From Flavobacteriales bacterium (GTDB taxonomy: Bacteria > Bacteroidota > Bacteroidia > Flavobacteriales_F > PHOS-HE28), in the NCBI GenBank assembly GCA_016710015.1, contig JADJLR010000008.1:62001-126000 (forward strand): 64,000 bases of DNA, read 5' to 3'. The notes under the pieces are model-generated. The model made no database searches. It was not told the DNA's origin and saw nothing but the letters and a program-made list of their open reading frames with translations. Numbering within the stretch: the first letter of the stretch is position 1; every line of letters starts with the position of its first letter. Positions 1 through 8,564 of the stretch are shown piece by piece. The translations under genes were made by a program, and so were the position numbers.

Positions 1-1343
1 ATCGATGTGCATCCGGGATCAAGGAGCTGCAGCGTTGAGAAGTGGTCCGATGCGCCACCATTTCCACACCCTGTCTGAAAAGCATAGGTGTGTTCTTCGG
101 TCACATTCACCTTGTACAGCCAACAGCCATCGTTCAAATACGCACCCGTCGCCGTTTGCCATACCAGTGTAGGGGTGATCTCCACATCATAGGATGGACA
201 GTCCGTACAACTTCCGCTCTTTCTGTACGCAAGCGTATAGAACCCTTCGGCCGCTTCTATCCCGGAAACTTTCAGGTATAGAAAGCCCGTGGATGTTGCT
301 ATGTACTCGATCATGGACGATCCATTTTCACATCCGTCGTTGTCCATCGCCAATGTGCCACAGTCGGGATCGAACAACTCCAAGAACGTATCATGGTCCG
401 CTGTAGCGCCGTTCCCGCAACCGGTCTTGAAGGTGTACATGAAACCCTCGGTAACCGAGACACGGTAGATCTGACAACCTTCCGATAGATAGCTCGAAGT
501 GGAGGTTGACCAGTTGACACCAGGCGTGATCGAGAGGTCATGTTCCGTACAAGTGCCACATAAGCTGCCATTTCCACCGCTTCGCCGATAGGCCATACTG
601 AAGGTTCCCGCTGATCCGCTTGAGGAAATGACCTTCACATAGATGATCCCACCGGTCCCCATCCAAGTGACCTGTGATCGGCCTGCTTCACACCCGTCCT
701 CGTCCGAGGAGAGTGTGGCACAACCGACACCTTGCACCTCGATGAACGTGTCATGATCAGCGATAGCACCATCTCCACAGCCGGTCTTGAACGTGTATTC
801 CATACCGACCGCAGAGAACACCCTGTACACCTTGCACCCTCCGGTTCCGTAGGCTCCGGCCTTGGACTGCCATTGACTGGAAGGCATCAATTGCTCATCG
901 TAGGATGGACATTCGTTGCATTGGCCAGGCACACCTCCGATACTCCGATAGGCCATGGTGAACGAGCCACCTTGACCTTGAGCGCCGCGTACCCGGATCC
1001 AGAGGACCGTCTCGTCGAAGAAGGAGTTGAAGCTCAAGCTGGAGCGACCGTTCTCACAACCATCATCGTTGCTCAAGATCGTTGTACAGATCGGTGTCAT
1101 CCATTCGATCACCGTATTGTGATCAGCGGTCGCACCATCACCGCAGCCGGTCTTGAACACGTAGTCCACTCCGAGGAAGAACTCCGCATCGAATATCATC
1201 CATCCATCCGCATCGTATTCGCCGGATACCGTCTGCCACGTGTCAAGCGGCTCAATGGAAGCCGTTGGAACACAATCCTCTTGCGCACGAACGGTGCCGA
1301 TGACGAGCGCGGTCAGGATCAGAAGAAAAGTGCGCGTAGCCAT
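1..1343 (-). CDS. Secreted Cys-rich tandem-repeat protein (C-terminus beyond window)
   Basis: Reading the minus strand from the ATG at 1343 gives an uninterrupted frame to the window edge, at least 447 residues with no stop. A signal peptide covers about residues 1-20, ending VRA before QED. The rest consists of units of about 117-120 residues, each with the core TGCG-x-G-(A)-x-x-DH followed about 20 residues later by C-T-T/L and then D-x-DGCE-x-G-x-S, and ending in an AYR motif followed by a C-x-x-C linker. TGCG motifs occur near residues 66, 187, 307 and 424, so three full units and part of a fourth are visible. The regular cysteines suggest disulphide-bonded extracellular domains. A T9SS sorting domain may lie beyond the edge. 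Function unknown; not recognised as a named family. A near-consensus -7 element (TAGCTTCG) lies just upstream. Confidence 0.85.
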   Translation of the reverse strand, partial: MATRTFLLILTALVIGTVRAQEDCVPTASIEPLDTWQTVSGEYDADGWMIFDAEFFLGVDYVFKTGCGDGATADHNTVIEWMTPICTTILSNDDGCENGRSSLSFNSFFDETVLWIRVRGAQGQGGSFTMAYRSIGGVPGQCNECPSYDEQLMPSSQWQSKAGAYGTGGCKVYRVFSAVGMEYTFKTGCGDGAIADHDTFIEVQGVGCATLSSDEDGCEAGRSQVTWMGTGGIIYVKVISSSGSAGTFSMAYRRSGGNGSLCGTCTEHDLSITPGVNWSTSTSSYLSEGCQIYRVSVTEGFMYTFKTGCGNGATADHDTFLELFDPDCGTLAMDNDGCENGSSMIEYIATSTGFLYLKVSGIEAAEGFYTLAYRKSGSCTDCPSYDVEITPTLVWQTATGAYLNDGCWLYKVNVTEEHTYAFQTGCGNGGASDHFSTLQLLDPGCTS

Positions 1344-1434
1344 GCTCAGTGATCGAAGCTAAAGTGAAATAACGTAACGCGACCATCGGAAGGGTCTCCG
1401 ATCATTGGACAGGTGCAACGATGAAATCGCTGCC

Positions 1435-1875
1435 TTACCTCAACAGAAGTACGACCACTGCATAACGGAGCGCCTTTCCAATGAGCATGAGGACGGCCAC
1501 CGGCCAGATGCGCGCCTTGGCAAGTCCCAGAGCGACAGCCAGCGGGTCGCCCACCACCGGAAGCCACGTCAGCAAGGCGGTCCAGATGCCGAAACGGTCC
1601 ACCTTCGCCTGAAAACGCTGGGCCTTGGCCGGATCCAGACGCAACCACCGCGCAATGCGGTCGAGATCACCGAGGTGCCCCAAGAAGTACGAACTCATTC
1701 CGCCCAACCAATTTCCCGCACTGGCAGCACTCCAGAGCGCCCAGGATGACCAAGGCCCAAGCATCATGGTCGCCAAGACCGCCTCGGAACTGAAGGGCAG
1801 TATAGTGGCCGCTAGGAAAGAAGCTAGGAACAAGCCCAGCAAACCCCACTCCACCCACATCGGCCCGAACTCCAT
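1435..1875 (-). CDS. YqaA-family (VTT/DedA-like) inner-membrane protein
   Basis: 146 residues with about four hydrophobic stretches, at roughly residues 10-40, 45-65, 95-115 and 122-145. The pattern E/P-x-SSE near residues 28-31 (ILPFSSEAVLA) and the glycine-rich segment AGNWLGGMSSYFLG are typical of the short YqaA branch of the VTT (SNARE-associated/DedA) superfamily, integral membrane proteins thought to move lipids or influence envelope homeostasis. The length fits YqaA proteins (about 140-200 residues). It stands alone, divergent from the beta-barrel gene that starts 50 bp away. Substrate not deducible. Confidence 0.8.
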   Translation of the reverse strand: MEFGPMWVEWGLLGLFLASFLAATILPFSSEAVLATMMLGPWSSWALWSAASAGNWLGGMSSYFLGHLGDLDRIARWLRLDPAKAQRFQAKVDRFGIWTALLTWLPVVGDPLAVALGLAKARIWPVAVLMLIGKALRYAVVVLLLR

Positions 1876-1924
1876 GTGGGCAAGATATCCGCCCCGGCAT
1901 GGACTTTGTCAAGATCTTTGCACC

Positions 1925-2617
1925 ATGCGTCGGATCAGCTTATTCCTCATCACGGTTTGTGCCACATTGATCGGCAAGGGCCAGACCAATACGAACTTCG
2001 CGTGGCAAGAACGTTCGTCCACCTTGAGCGGTGGCTTGGAGATCGGCATCCCGCTCGGTGAATACGACTTCACTTGGGGAGCCAATACATTCGGCCTGTC
2101 GGCCAACGTGGCGCTTCCTATGCGCGTTCTTCCGTTGGACATCGGCTACGATTTCGGTTGGAGCCGCATGGGCAGCGAGTACGGTGAACCGCTCAACCCT
2201 AGCGGCTTATTGTCCGCGAACACCGGTCGAGAAGTACGGGTGAAGAGCAATGTGTACAACCACCACCTCCTACTGCGCCTGAACCCCTTGCGTGGTCGCA
2301 TCAGACCGTACGGCGACCTGATGATGGGGGCACGTCATTTCAGTACCCGGTCCATTGCATCGGCCGCCAATGGAGAAAGCGAGGAAGAACGTGACGGAGC
2401 ATTTGCTGGAAGTGCGGGCTGGGCCGTTGGCACCATGGTCTCCCTAAGCCGGCAGATCTATGTGGAAGCACGGGTGGAACGCCTATTCAGTGGCAAGGTC
2501 TCCTATGTGGATCCGCGCACCATCACCATCGCCAACGACGGTTCGGTGACCTACGAAAAGCTGACCAGCCGCACCGACGTGGTCAACGTTCAGTTGGGTG
2601 TTGGCCTGCGTTTTTAG
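1925..2617 (+). CDS. Small outer-membrane beta-barrel protein (porin-family)
   Basis: 230 residues. The frame is open upstream to 1625, but the ATG at 1925 gives a clean signal peptide (MRRISLFLITVCATLIGKGQ) and lies right after a promoter-like GATCTTTG. The mature part alternates hydrophobic and polar residues with many Gly and aromatic residues and ends in the terminal Phe motif (VQLGVGLRF) expected for an outer-membrane strand. Such proteins in Bacteroidota are usually annotated as outer-membrane beta-barrel or porin-family proteins of unknown function. It precedes purH on the same strand but is separated from it by 126 bp, so co-transcription is uncertain. Confidence 0.75.
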   Translation: MRRISLFLITVCATLIGKGQTNTNFAWQERSSTLSGGLEIGIPLGEYDFTWGANTFGLSANVALPMRVLPLDIGYDFGWSRMGSEYGEPLNPSGLLSANTGREVRVKSNVYNHHLLLRLNPLRGRIRPYGDLMMGARHFSTRSIASAANGESEEERDGAFAGSAGWAVGTMVSLSRQIYVEARVERLFSGKVSYVDPRTITIANDGSVTYEKLTSRTDVVNVQLGVGLRF

Positions 2618-2743
2618 AGGCCGTTGCCCACCGGACCCTTGTTGGTAACCTTTGCGTAACGCGATCAATGAGCGCCCGTTAAGGTTGGCTTTTGGCCGTA
2701 AACTTGCCCCTTGAACGCAGGCCCCGAACGCCTGTAAAGCACA

Positions 2744-4273
2744 TTGGACGGGCAAAAACGCATCCAGAGCGCACTCATTTCCGTTTTCCACAAGGACGGA
2801 CTCGCGCCTATCATCCAGCAACTGGATCGGCTTGGCGTTCACCTATACTCCACCGGTGGCACCCAGGAATTCATTGAAAGCTTGGGGGTGAAAGCGACCC
2901 CTGTGGAAGAACTCACGACCTATCCGAGCATCCTTGGTGGCCGTGTGAAGACCCTGCACCCCAAGGTCTTCGGCGGTATTCTCGGTCGTCGGGATCTGGA
3001 AAGCGATGTGGCCCAGCTGGAGGAATACGCCATCCCACCGATCGATCTGGTGATCGTGGACCTGTACCCCTTCGAAGCCACGGTGGCCGCTGGTGGCGAT
3101 GCTTCCGCGATCATCGAGAAGATCGACATCGGCGGCATCAGCCTGATCCGTGCGGCGGCTAAGAACCACTCCGATGTGGTGATCGTGTCGGCCCAGCAAC
3201 AGTACGGTGAATTGCTTCGGATCCTCATGGAACAGAACGGTTCCACCTCGCTGGAACAGCGGAAGGGGCTCGCTGCATCGGCATTCGCTGTGAGCTCCCA
3301 ATACGATGGTGCCATCCACAACTGGTTCACCCAAGGGCAAGGAGAATTGAGGCTTTCCGCCGGACCGACACACGTGTTGCGCTACGGAGAGAATCCACAC
3401 CAAAAGGGTGCGTTCCATGGCGATCTCGCTGGACTGTTCGAGCAACTGAACGGCAAAGAACTCAGCTACAACAACCTGCTCGATCTCGATGCCGCCGTGG
3501 ACCTGATCGACGACCTCGATACGATCGATGGTGTGCCGTTCGCGATCCTGAAACACAACAACGCCTGCGGTGCTGCCATTCGACCCACGGTGAAAGAAGC
3601 TTGGGAGGCCGCTTTGGCCGGCGATCCTGTTAGTGCTTTCGGCGGCGTTTTGATCACCACGGCTCGGATCGACAAGACCACCGCCGAGGCCATCGACCCC
3701 CTCTTCTTCGAGATCATCGCTGCACCTGCCTATGACGACGATGGGTTGGAGGTACTGAAGACGAAGAAGAACCGCATGATCCTTCAGCGCAAGCCTTCCA
3801 CACGGCCCGTAGTGAAAGTGCGCACCGCCCTTAACGGCTACCTCACGGAAGATGCCGACACCGTCGTTGCCAACGCCACGAGCCTGCGCACTGCGACCAC
3901 CAAGGCACCCACCACCGAGGAAACAACAGCGATGGTGTTCGCCAACATGCTGGTGAAGCATACCAAGAGCAACGCCATCGTCCTCGCCAAAGGCAACCAA
4001 CTACTGGCCAGCGGAACCGGACAAACGAGCCGCGTGGATGCCTTGGAACAGGCCATCGCCAAGGCCGCGAAATTCAACTTCGATCTGCACGGGGCCGTCA
4101 TGGCCAGCGATGCGTTCTTCCCGTTCCCTGATTGCGTGGAGATCGCTCACCACGCCGGTATCACCGCAGTGGTGCACCCCGGTGGCAGTATCCGCGATCA
4201 GGACAGTATCGACTTCTGCAACTCCCACGGAATGGCAATGGCCATCACCGGTACACGTCATTTCAAACACTGA
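2744..4273 (+). CDS. purH: Bifunctional AICAR formyltransferase / IMP cyclohydrolase
   Basis: 509 residues, normal for PurH, which catalyses the last two steps of de novo purine synthesis (AICAR to FAICAR to IMP) in the cytoplasm. The N-terminal MGS-like cyclohydrolase domain (about 1-135) begins KRIQSALISVF and contains STGGT and LGGRVKTLHP. The AICARFT domain (about 190-509) has LRYGENPHQ, the KHNNACGAA active-site stretch and the C-terminal ITGTRHFKH. The start is a TTG: an in-frame TAA sits at 2735, three codons upstream, and the protein needs residues from 2744 onward, so no ATG is available. mreB begins 9 bp after the stop, a gene order common in Bacteroidota. Confidence 0.97.
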   Translation: MDGQKRIQSALISVFHKDGLAPIIQQLDRLGVHLYSTGGTQEFIESLGVKATPVEELTTYPSILGGRVKTLHPKVFGGILGRRDLESDVAQLEEYAIPPIDLVIVDLYPFEATVAAGGDASAIIEKIDIGGISLIRAAAKNHSDVVIVSAQQQYGELLRILMEQNGSTSLEQRKGLAASAFAVSSQYDGAIHNWFTQGQGELRLSAGPTHVLRYGENPHQKGAFHGDLAGLFEQLNGKELSYNNLLDLDAAVDLIDDLDTIDGVPFAILKHNNACGAAIRPTVKEAWEAALAGDPVSAFGGVLITTARIDKTTAEAIDPLFFEIIAAPAYDDDGLEVLKTKKNRMILQRKPSTRPVVKVRTALNGYLTEDADTVVANATSLRTATTKAPTTEETTAMVFANMLVKHTKSNAIVLAKGNQLLASGTGQTSRVDALEQAIAKAAKFNFDLHGAVMASDAFFPFPDCVEIAHHAGITAVVHPGGSIRDQDSIDFCNSHGMAMAITGTRHFKH

Positions 4274-4282
4274 GCCCGGTCC

Positions 4283-5308
4283 ATGAGCTGGTTCAACTTC
4301 TTCACCCAAGAGATCGCGATCGACCTCGGTACCGCGAATACCCTGATCATCCACAACGACAAGGTCGTGGTGGACGAACCGAGCATTGTGGCCATCGACC
4401 GCACCACCGGGAAGGTCATCGCCGTTGGTAGGCAGGCCCAGCAAATGCATGGCAAGACCCACGAGAACATCAAGACCATTCGCCCGCTGCGCGATGGGGT
4501 GATCGCAGACTTCAAAGCGGCCGAAGAAATGATCAAGGGCATGATCAAGATGATCAAGCCGGGTCGTCAGCTCTTCACGCCCAATCTGCGCATGGTGATC
4601 TGCATCCCGAGCGGCATCACCGAAGTGGAAAAACGCGCGGTGAAGGACAGCAGTGAACACGCTGGTGCCAAGGAAGTGTACCTGATCCACGAACCCATGG
4701 CAGCGGCCATCGGTATCGGCATCGATGTGGAGGAGCCGATGGGCAACATGATCATCGACATCGGTGGTGGTACGAGTGAGATCGCCGTGATCGCCTTGGG
4801 CGGGATCGTGTGCGACAAGAACATCCGAGTTGCTGGTGACGAGTTCACCAACGACATCGAGGAGTACATGCGCCGCCAACACAACATCCTGGTGGGCGAG
4901 CGCACGGCCGAAACGATCAAGATAGAAGTGGGCGCGGCGATGACCGAGTTGGACAACCCACCTCCCGACTACGCGGTGCGTGGCCGGGACCTGATGACCG
5001 GCATTCCGAAGGAGATCACCGTGACCTATAGCGAGATCGCACAGGCCCTGGACAAGTCGATCAGCAAGATCGAAGAAGCGATCCTGAGCGCGTTGGAAGC
5101 CACACCGCCCGAGCTGAGCGCCGACATTTACAAGACCGGTATCTATCTCGCTGGTGGCGGTGCGCTGCTCCGTGGGTTGGACAAACGCATCAGCATCAAG
5201 ACCAAGTTGCCCGTTCATGTGAGCGAGGATCCCTTGCGTGCGGTTGCGCGGGGCACAGGTATCGCACTGAAGAACATCGACCGCTTCCAGTTCTTGATGC
5301 GCGAATAG
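4283..5308 (+). CDS. mreB: Rod shape-determining actin homologue MreB
   Basis: 341 residues, the usual MreB length. The actin-fold ATPase motifs are present: phosphate-1 IDLGTANT near residue 14, the phosphate-2 region IDIGGGTSEIAVI and the adenosine loop YLAGGGALLRG. Polymers under the inner membrane direct the elongasome, here encoded immediately downstream (MreC, MreD, PBP2, RodA). It begins 9 bp after purH. A composite palindrome occupies most of the 54 bp before mreC, so mRNA processing or attenuation there could set the MreB:MreC ratio (inference). Confidence 0.98.
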   Translation: MSWFNFFTQEIAIDLGTANTLIIHNDKVVVDEPSIVAIDRTTGKVIAVGRQAQQMHGKTHENIKTIRPLRDGVIADFKAAEEMIKGMIKMIKPGRQLFTPNLRMVICIPSGITEVEKRAVKDSSEHAGAKEVYLIHEPMAAAIGIGIDVEEPMGNMIIDIGGGTSEIAVIALGGIVCDKNIRVAGDEFTNDIEEYMRRQHNILVGERTAETIKIEVGAAMTELDNPPPDYAVRGRDLMTGIPKEITVTYSEIAQALDKSISKIEEAILSALEATPPELSADIYKTGIYLAGGGALLRGLDKRISIKTKLPVHVSEDPLRAVARGTGIALKNIDRFQFLMRE

Positions 5309-5356
5309 GGGCGCGAGATCTCGCGCCCATACTCGCGCATTCTTGCGTAGCAAGAA
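5309..5356. repeat. Composite palindromic element, copy 1 (mreB-mreC)
   Basis: Two inverted repeats fill the mreB-mreC gap. 5309-5328 is a perfect 20-bp palindrome centred on AGATCT (half-site GGGCGCGAGA) that starts directly after the mreB stop. 5340-5356 is a second inverted repeat with arms TTCTTGC and GCAAGAA around GTA. The same two-part plan occurs at 53352-53400, with the same AGATCT centre and the shared heptamer GCGTAGC (there GCTACGC). No run of T follows, so it does not look like a standard terminator. It may be a dispersed REP-like element acting at RNA level; function unknown. Confidence 0.7.
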
Positions 5357-5362
5357 CGAACG

Positions 5363-6193
5363 ATGAGGGATCTATTCCGCTTTCTGCATCGCATCCGCAG
5401 TACGTTGATCTTCCTCACGCTGTTGGTGATCTCCCTCGTCCTGCTGTACAATGGCAACGCACATCACCGTGCTCAGGCCATCAGTTCCAGCAACTCCGTA
5501 GTGGGAACCATCTACACGTGGCGCAAGGAGATCACCGATTACACGGGCCTGAAGGAAGTGAACCGCAAGCTGGCCGAAGAGAACGCGATGTGGCGCAATC
5601 GCCATATCAGCATGTACTCCACAGTGGAAAGCCGCTTCGTGCGCATCCATGACACCATTCGCTTACAGGAGTACACGGTGATCCCTACCAAAGTGGTGAA
5701 CAGCACCTGGCACAAACCGAAGAACTACCTCACCTTGGACAAGGGAAGTAAGGCGGGTCTGCATGGGGACATGGGCGTGATCGGCACCGAAGGCATCGTC
5801 GGCGTAGTAAGCGATGTGAACGACGGTTTCGCATCCGTGATCAGCGTGCTCAGTCCGGACATCAAGACCAGCGTTCAACTGCGTCGAACAGGTCATTTCG
5901 GATTGCTCTATTGGGACACCAACGATCCACGTACCGCCTCGGTGATCGATATTGCAAAGCATGCCCGCGTGGCCGTGGGCGATACCGTAGAGACACGCGG
6001 TGGCGATGGCATCTTCCCGGCAGGCATTCCCGTAGGACTCGTGGAAGAGGTGGTGGACGCACCGGGTAGCAATTACCACGGCATTACGATCCGATTGACG
6101 GAGGATATGACCCGCAGCGGATTCGTGTACGTTGTGGAGGACCTGCGACGTGCGGAACGTGACACGTTGCAAAAAGCGAACGAGCGACCATGA
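5363..6193 (+). CDS. mreC: Rod shape-determining protein MreC
   Basis: 276 residues. An N-terminal transmembrane helix (about residues 13-30, STLIFLTLLVISLVLLY) is followed by a short coiled coil (about 55-85, containing LKEVNRKLAEENAMW) and then the periplasmic double beta-barrel domain (about 100-265) with the typical LTLDKGSKAGLHGDMGVI pattern. MreC bridges MreB inside the cell and the PBP2/RodA synthase in the periplasm. Its stop overlaps the mreD start (ATGA, 4 bp), indicating translational coupling. Confidence 0.95.
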   Translation: MRDLFRFLHRIRSTLIFLTLLVISLVLLYNGNAHHRAQAISSSNSVVGTIYTWRKEITDYTGLKEVNRKLAEENAMWRNRHISMYSTVESRFVRIHDTIRLQEYTVIPTKVVNSTWHKPKNYLTLDKGSKAGLHGDMGVIGTEGIVGVVSDVNDGFASVISVLSPDIKTSVQLRRTGHFGLLYWDTNDPRTASVIDIAKHARVAVGDTVETRGGDGIFPAGIPVGLVEEVVDAPGSNYHGITIRLTEDMTRSGFVYVVEDLRRAERDTLQKANERP

Positions 6194-6714
6194 TCGGTAC
6201 CGTTTTCGCCAACATAGCGCGCTTCGTCCTACTGATCCTGATCCAAGTGCTGGTGCTGGATCACTTGGATGTCGCCAACGGCTACATGGTGCCGTATCTC
6301 TACGTGCTCTTCTTGTTGATGTTGCCCATCGAACTCCCGGCTTGGGCGCAACTCACCAGCGGAGCGATCGTGGGGCTGGTGATGGATGTCTTCAGCAATA
6401 CACCCGGTATGCACATGAGCGCCTGTGTGGTGATGATGTATGCGCGCCTCAACCTGCTGCGTTTGTTGGCACCGCGTGAAGGCTATGAATTCGGTACACG
6501 CCCTACGGTTCCGCGCATGGGACTCGCTTGGTTCCTCACGTACGCTGGACTCTTGATCCTCATCCATCACTTGTGGTTGTTCTTCATCGAGATCCATCGC
6601 TTCGATCACTTCTTCGGTACGTTCTTTCGCGCCATCCTCAGCGGGATCTTCACGCTGGCCTTGTGCCTGCTGGCGCAATTCCTCACCTCTCGCCCAGAGC
6701 ACGGTCGTCGATGA
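6190..6714 (+). CDS. mreD: Rod shape-determining protein MreD
   Basis: 174 residues, almost entirely hydrophobic with about five membrane segments (near residues 5-25, 33-52, 55-75, 108-130, 140-165). Sequence conservation is low in this family, as is normal. The call rests on size, topology and position between mreC and mrdA, with 4-bp ATGA overlaps on both sides. MreD works with MreC in the elongasome. Confidence 0.92.
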   Translation: MIGTVFANIARFVLLILIQVLVLDHLDVANGYMVPYLYVLFLLMLPIELPAWAQLTSGAIVGLVMDVFSNTPGMHMSACVVMMYARLNLLRLLAPREGYEFGTRPTVPRMGLAWFLTYAGLLILIHHLWLFFIEIHRFDHFFGTFFRAILSGIFTLALCLLAQFLTSRPEHGRR

Positions 6715-8564
6715 ATACCGAGTCCCGCAAATACGTACTCATCGCGGCGGTGCTCTTCATCAGCAGCGTGTTCCTCATGCGCCTCTTCTGGATCCAGGTG
6801 GTGGATGGGAAATGGAAGGCCGAGGCCGCCAACATGGCGGAACGCAAGGTCACGATCTACCCATCGCGCGGCTTGATCTATGACCGAAAGGAGCGACTAC
6901 TCGTTGCCAATACTCCGGTCTACGATCTGATGGTGGTGCCCAAGGAAGTGGAGGCCTTCGATACCTCAGCTCTCTGTCGGTTGATCAGCGTACCTGAAAC
7001 CGAACTCCGTGCGCGGCTGGCAGCAGCAACAGCGTATTCGAAGTACAAGCCCAGTGTGATCGAGAAGCAGATCCCGGCCGATCAGTTCGCGGCGATCAGT
7101 GTTCACCTGCACAAGTACCCCGGCTTCTTCGGGCAATCACGTACGTTGCGCACCTACCCGCCGCACGTGGCAGCGCATCTGCTCGGCTACCTCAGCGAGG
7201 TGAATGCACGCAAGGTGGAACAAGACCCCTACTACAAGTCCGGCGACGTGATCGGCGTGGGAGGTCTGGAGTCGTACTACGAGAAGGAAATGCGCGGTCG
7301 ACGCGGCGTGAGCTACGTGCTGGTGGATGTACACAACAATCAGAAAGGCTCCTTCAAGAACGGACAATATGATACGCTCGCTGTGGAAGGCAAGGATCTC
7401 TTTACCGGGATCGACCTCGACATGCAACGCTTGGGCGAGCAGTTGATGGTGAACAAGAAGGGGAGTATCGTAGCGCTGGACCCTAGGACCGGCGAGGTGC
7501 TCTGCCTGGTCTCCAGCCCGAGTTACGACCCGGAATTGCTCGTGGGTCGTGTGCGGAATACGAACTACGGCGTGCTGCAGCGCGACCCCATCAAGCCGCT
7601 CTTCGATCGTGCTTTGCAAGCGCAGTATCCACCCGGTTCGATCTTCAAGGTGGTCCAATCCCTCATCGCGTTGGATGAAGGTGTGATCACCGTGAACACC
7701 GGATTCCCGTGCAACAAGAGCTTGGTCGGCTGCCACAACCACCCGAGCGCAGGGACCATCGAGCAGGCCATTCAGATGTCCTGCAACCCGTACTTCTACA
7801 TGGTCTTCAAACGACTGATAGAGCAGGACAAGGACCCCAACCGATTCAAGGATGCAGCCATCGGTCTTGCGGAATGGCATACCTACATGCTCAGCTTCGG
7901 CCTTGGTCAACGCTTACCGATCGACCTACCATCGGCAAAGGGTGGTAACATCCCGGATGTGGCCTATTACGACCGCAAGTACGGTAAGCTAGGCTGGGCC
8001 TTCAGCACCATCTATAGCGTGAGCATCGGACAGGGGGAGGTGCTCGTTGCGCCCCTTCAAATGGCCAATCTCGCCGCGATCTTCGCCAACAAGGGCTGGT
8101 ACTATGACCCGCATGTGGTGCGTGCCGTAGGACACCCGGACAGCGTGCAACAGAAGTACCTCACCAAGCACATCACCGATGTGGACCCGAAGTGGTACGA
8201 TCATATCCAAGAAGGTATGCGGCGCGTGGTGAACGAAGCAGGTGGTACCGCACGAGGGGCGCGCATGAAGGAGATCACCATCTGTGGAAAGACCGGGACC
8301 GCTGAGAACCCGCATGGTCAGGACCATGCCGTTTTCATTTGCTTCGCGCCGATGGAGAACCCCAAGATCGCCATGGCCGTGTACGTGGAGAATTCCGGAT
8401 TCGGCGGCACTTGGGCCGCACCCATCGCCAGCTTGTTGATCGAGCAATACCTCACCGATACCATCACCCGCCCAGAGGTCGTGAAGAGAATGGTGGAAGC
8501 CGACCTCATCGCCAAGGAAGCGACCTACGTGAAGAAAGTGAAACCGAAACGCAAACAGCGATGA
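6711..8564 (+). CDS. mrdA: Penicillin-binding protein 2 (elongation transpeptidase)
   Basis: 617 residues from the ATG at 6711, which overlaps the mreD stop as ATGA; a longer frame upstream lies inside mreD. One N-terminal membrane helix (about 10-28), a dimerisation/pedestal region and a C-terminal transpeptidase domain. Active-site motifs: SxxK in PPGSIFKVVQS, SxN in MSCNPYFY and KTG in CGKTGTAENPHG. The C-terminus is Lys/Arg-rich. This D,D-transpeptidase crosslinks new peptidoglycan during lateral wall growth together with RodA, encoded next with a 4-bp overlap. Confidence 0.97.
   Translation: MNTESRKYVLIAAVLFISSVFLMRLFWIQVVDGKWKAEAANMAERKVTIYPSRGLIYDRKERLLVANTPVYDLMVVPKEVEAFDTSALCRLISVPETELRARLAAATAYSKYKPSVIEKQIPADQFAAISVHLHKYPGFFGQSRTLRTYPPHVAAHLLGYLSEVNARKVEQDPYYKSGDVIGVGGLESYYEKEMRGRRGVSYVLVDVHNNQKGSFKNGQYDTLAVEGKDLFTGIDLDMQRLGEQLMVNKKGSIVALDPRTGEVLCLVSSPSYDPELLVGRVRNTNYGVLQRDPIKPLFDRALQAQYPPGSIFKVVQSLIALDEGVITVNTGFPCNKSLVGCHNHPSAGTIEQAIQMSCNPYFYMVFKRLIEQDKDPNRFKDAAIGLAEWHTYMLSFGLGQRLPIDLPSAKGGNIPDVAYYDRKYGKLGWAFSTIYSVSIGQGEVLVAPLQMANLAAIFANKGWYYDPHVVRAVGHPDSVQQKYLTKHITDVDPKWYDHIQEGMRRVVNEAGGTARGARMKEITICGKTGTAENPHGQDHAVFICFAPMENPKIAMAVYVENSGFGGTWAAPIASLLIEQYLTDTITRPEVVKRMVEADLIAKEATYVKKVKPKRKQR

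Noticed and set aside
2641..2743. Possible purine riboswitch upstream of purH
   Set aside because: No three-way junction consensus or terminator found; only a degenerate -7 element (TAAACTTG).
4001..5353. Long minus-strand open frame of about 450 codons opposite mreB
   Set aside because: It is antisense to clear purH/mreB coding sequence, has low-complexity His/Asp-rich content and no family features; an effect of GC-rich codon usage.
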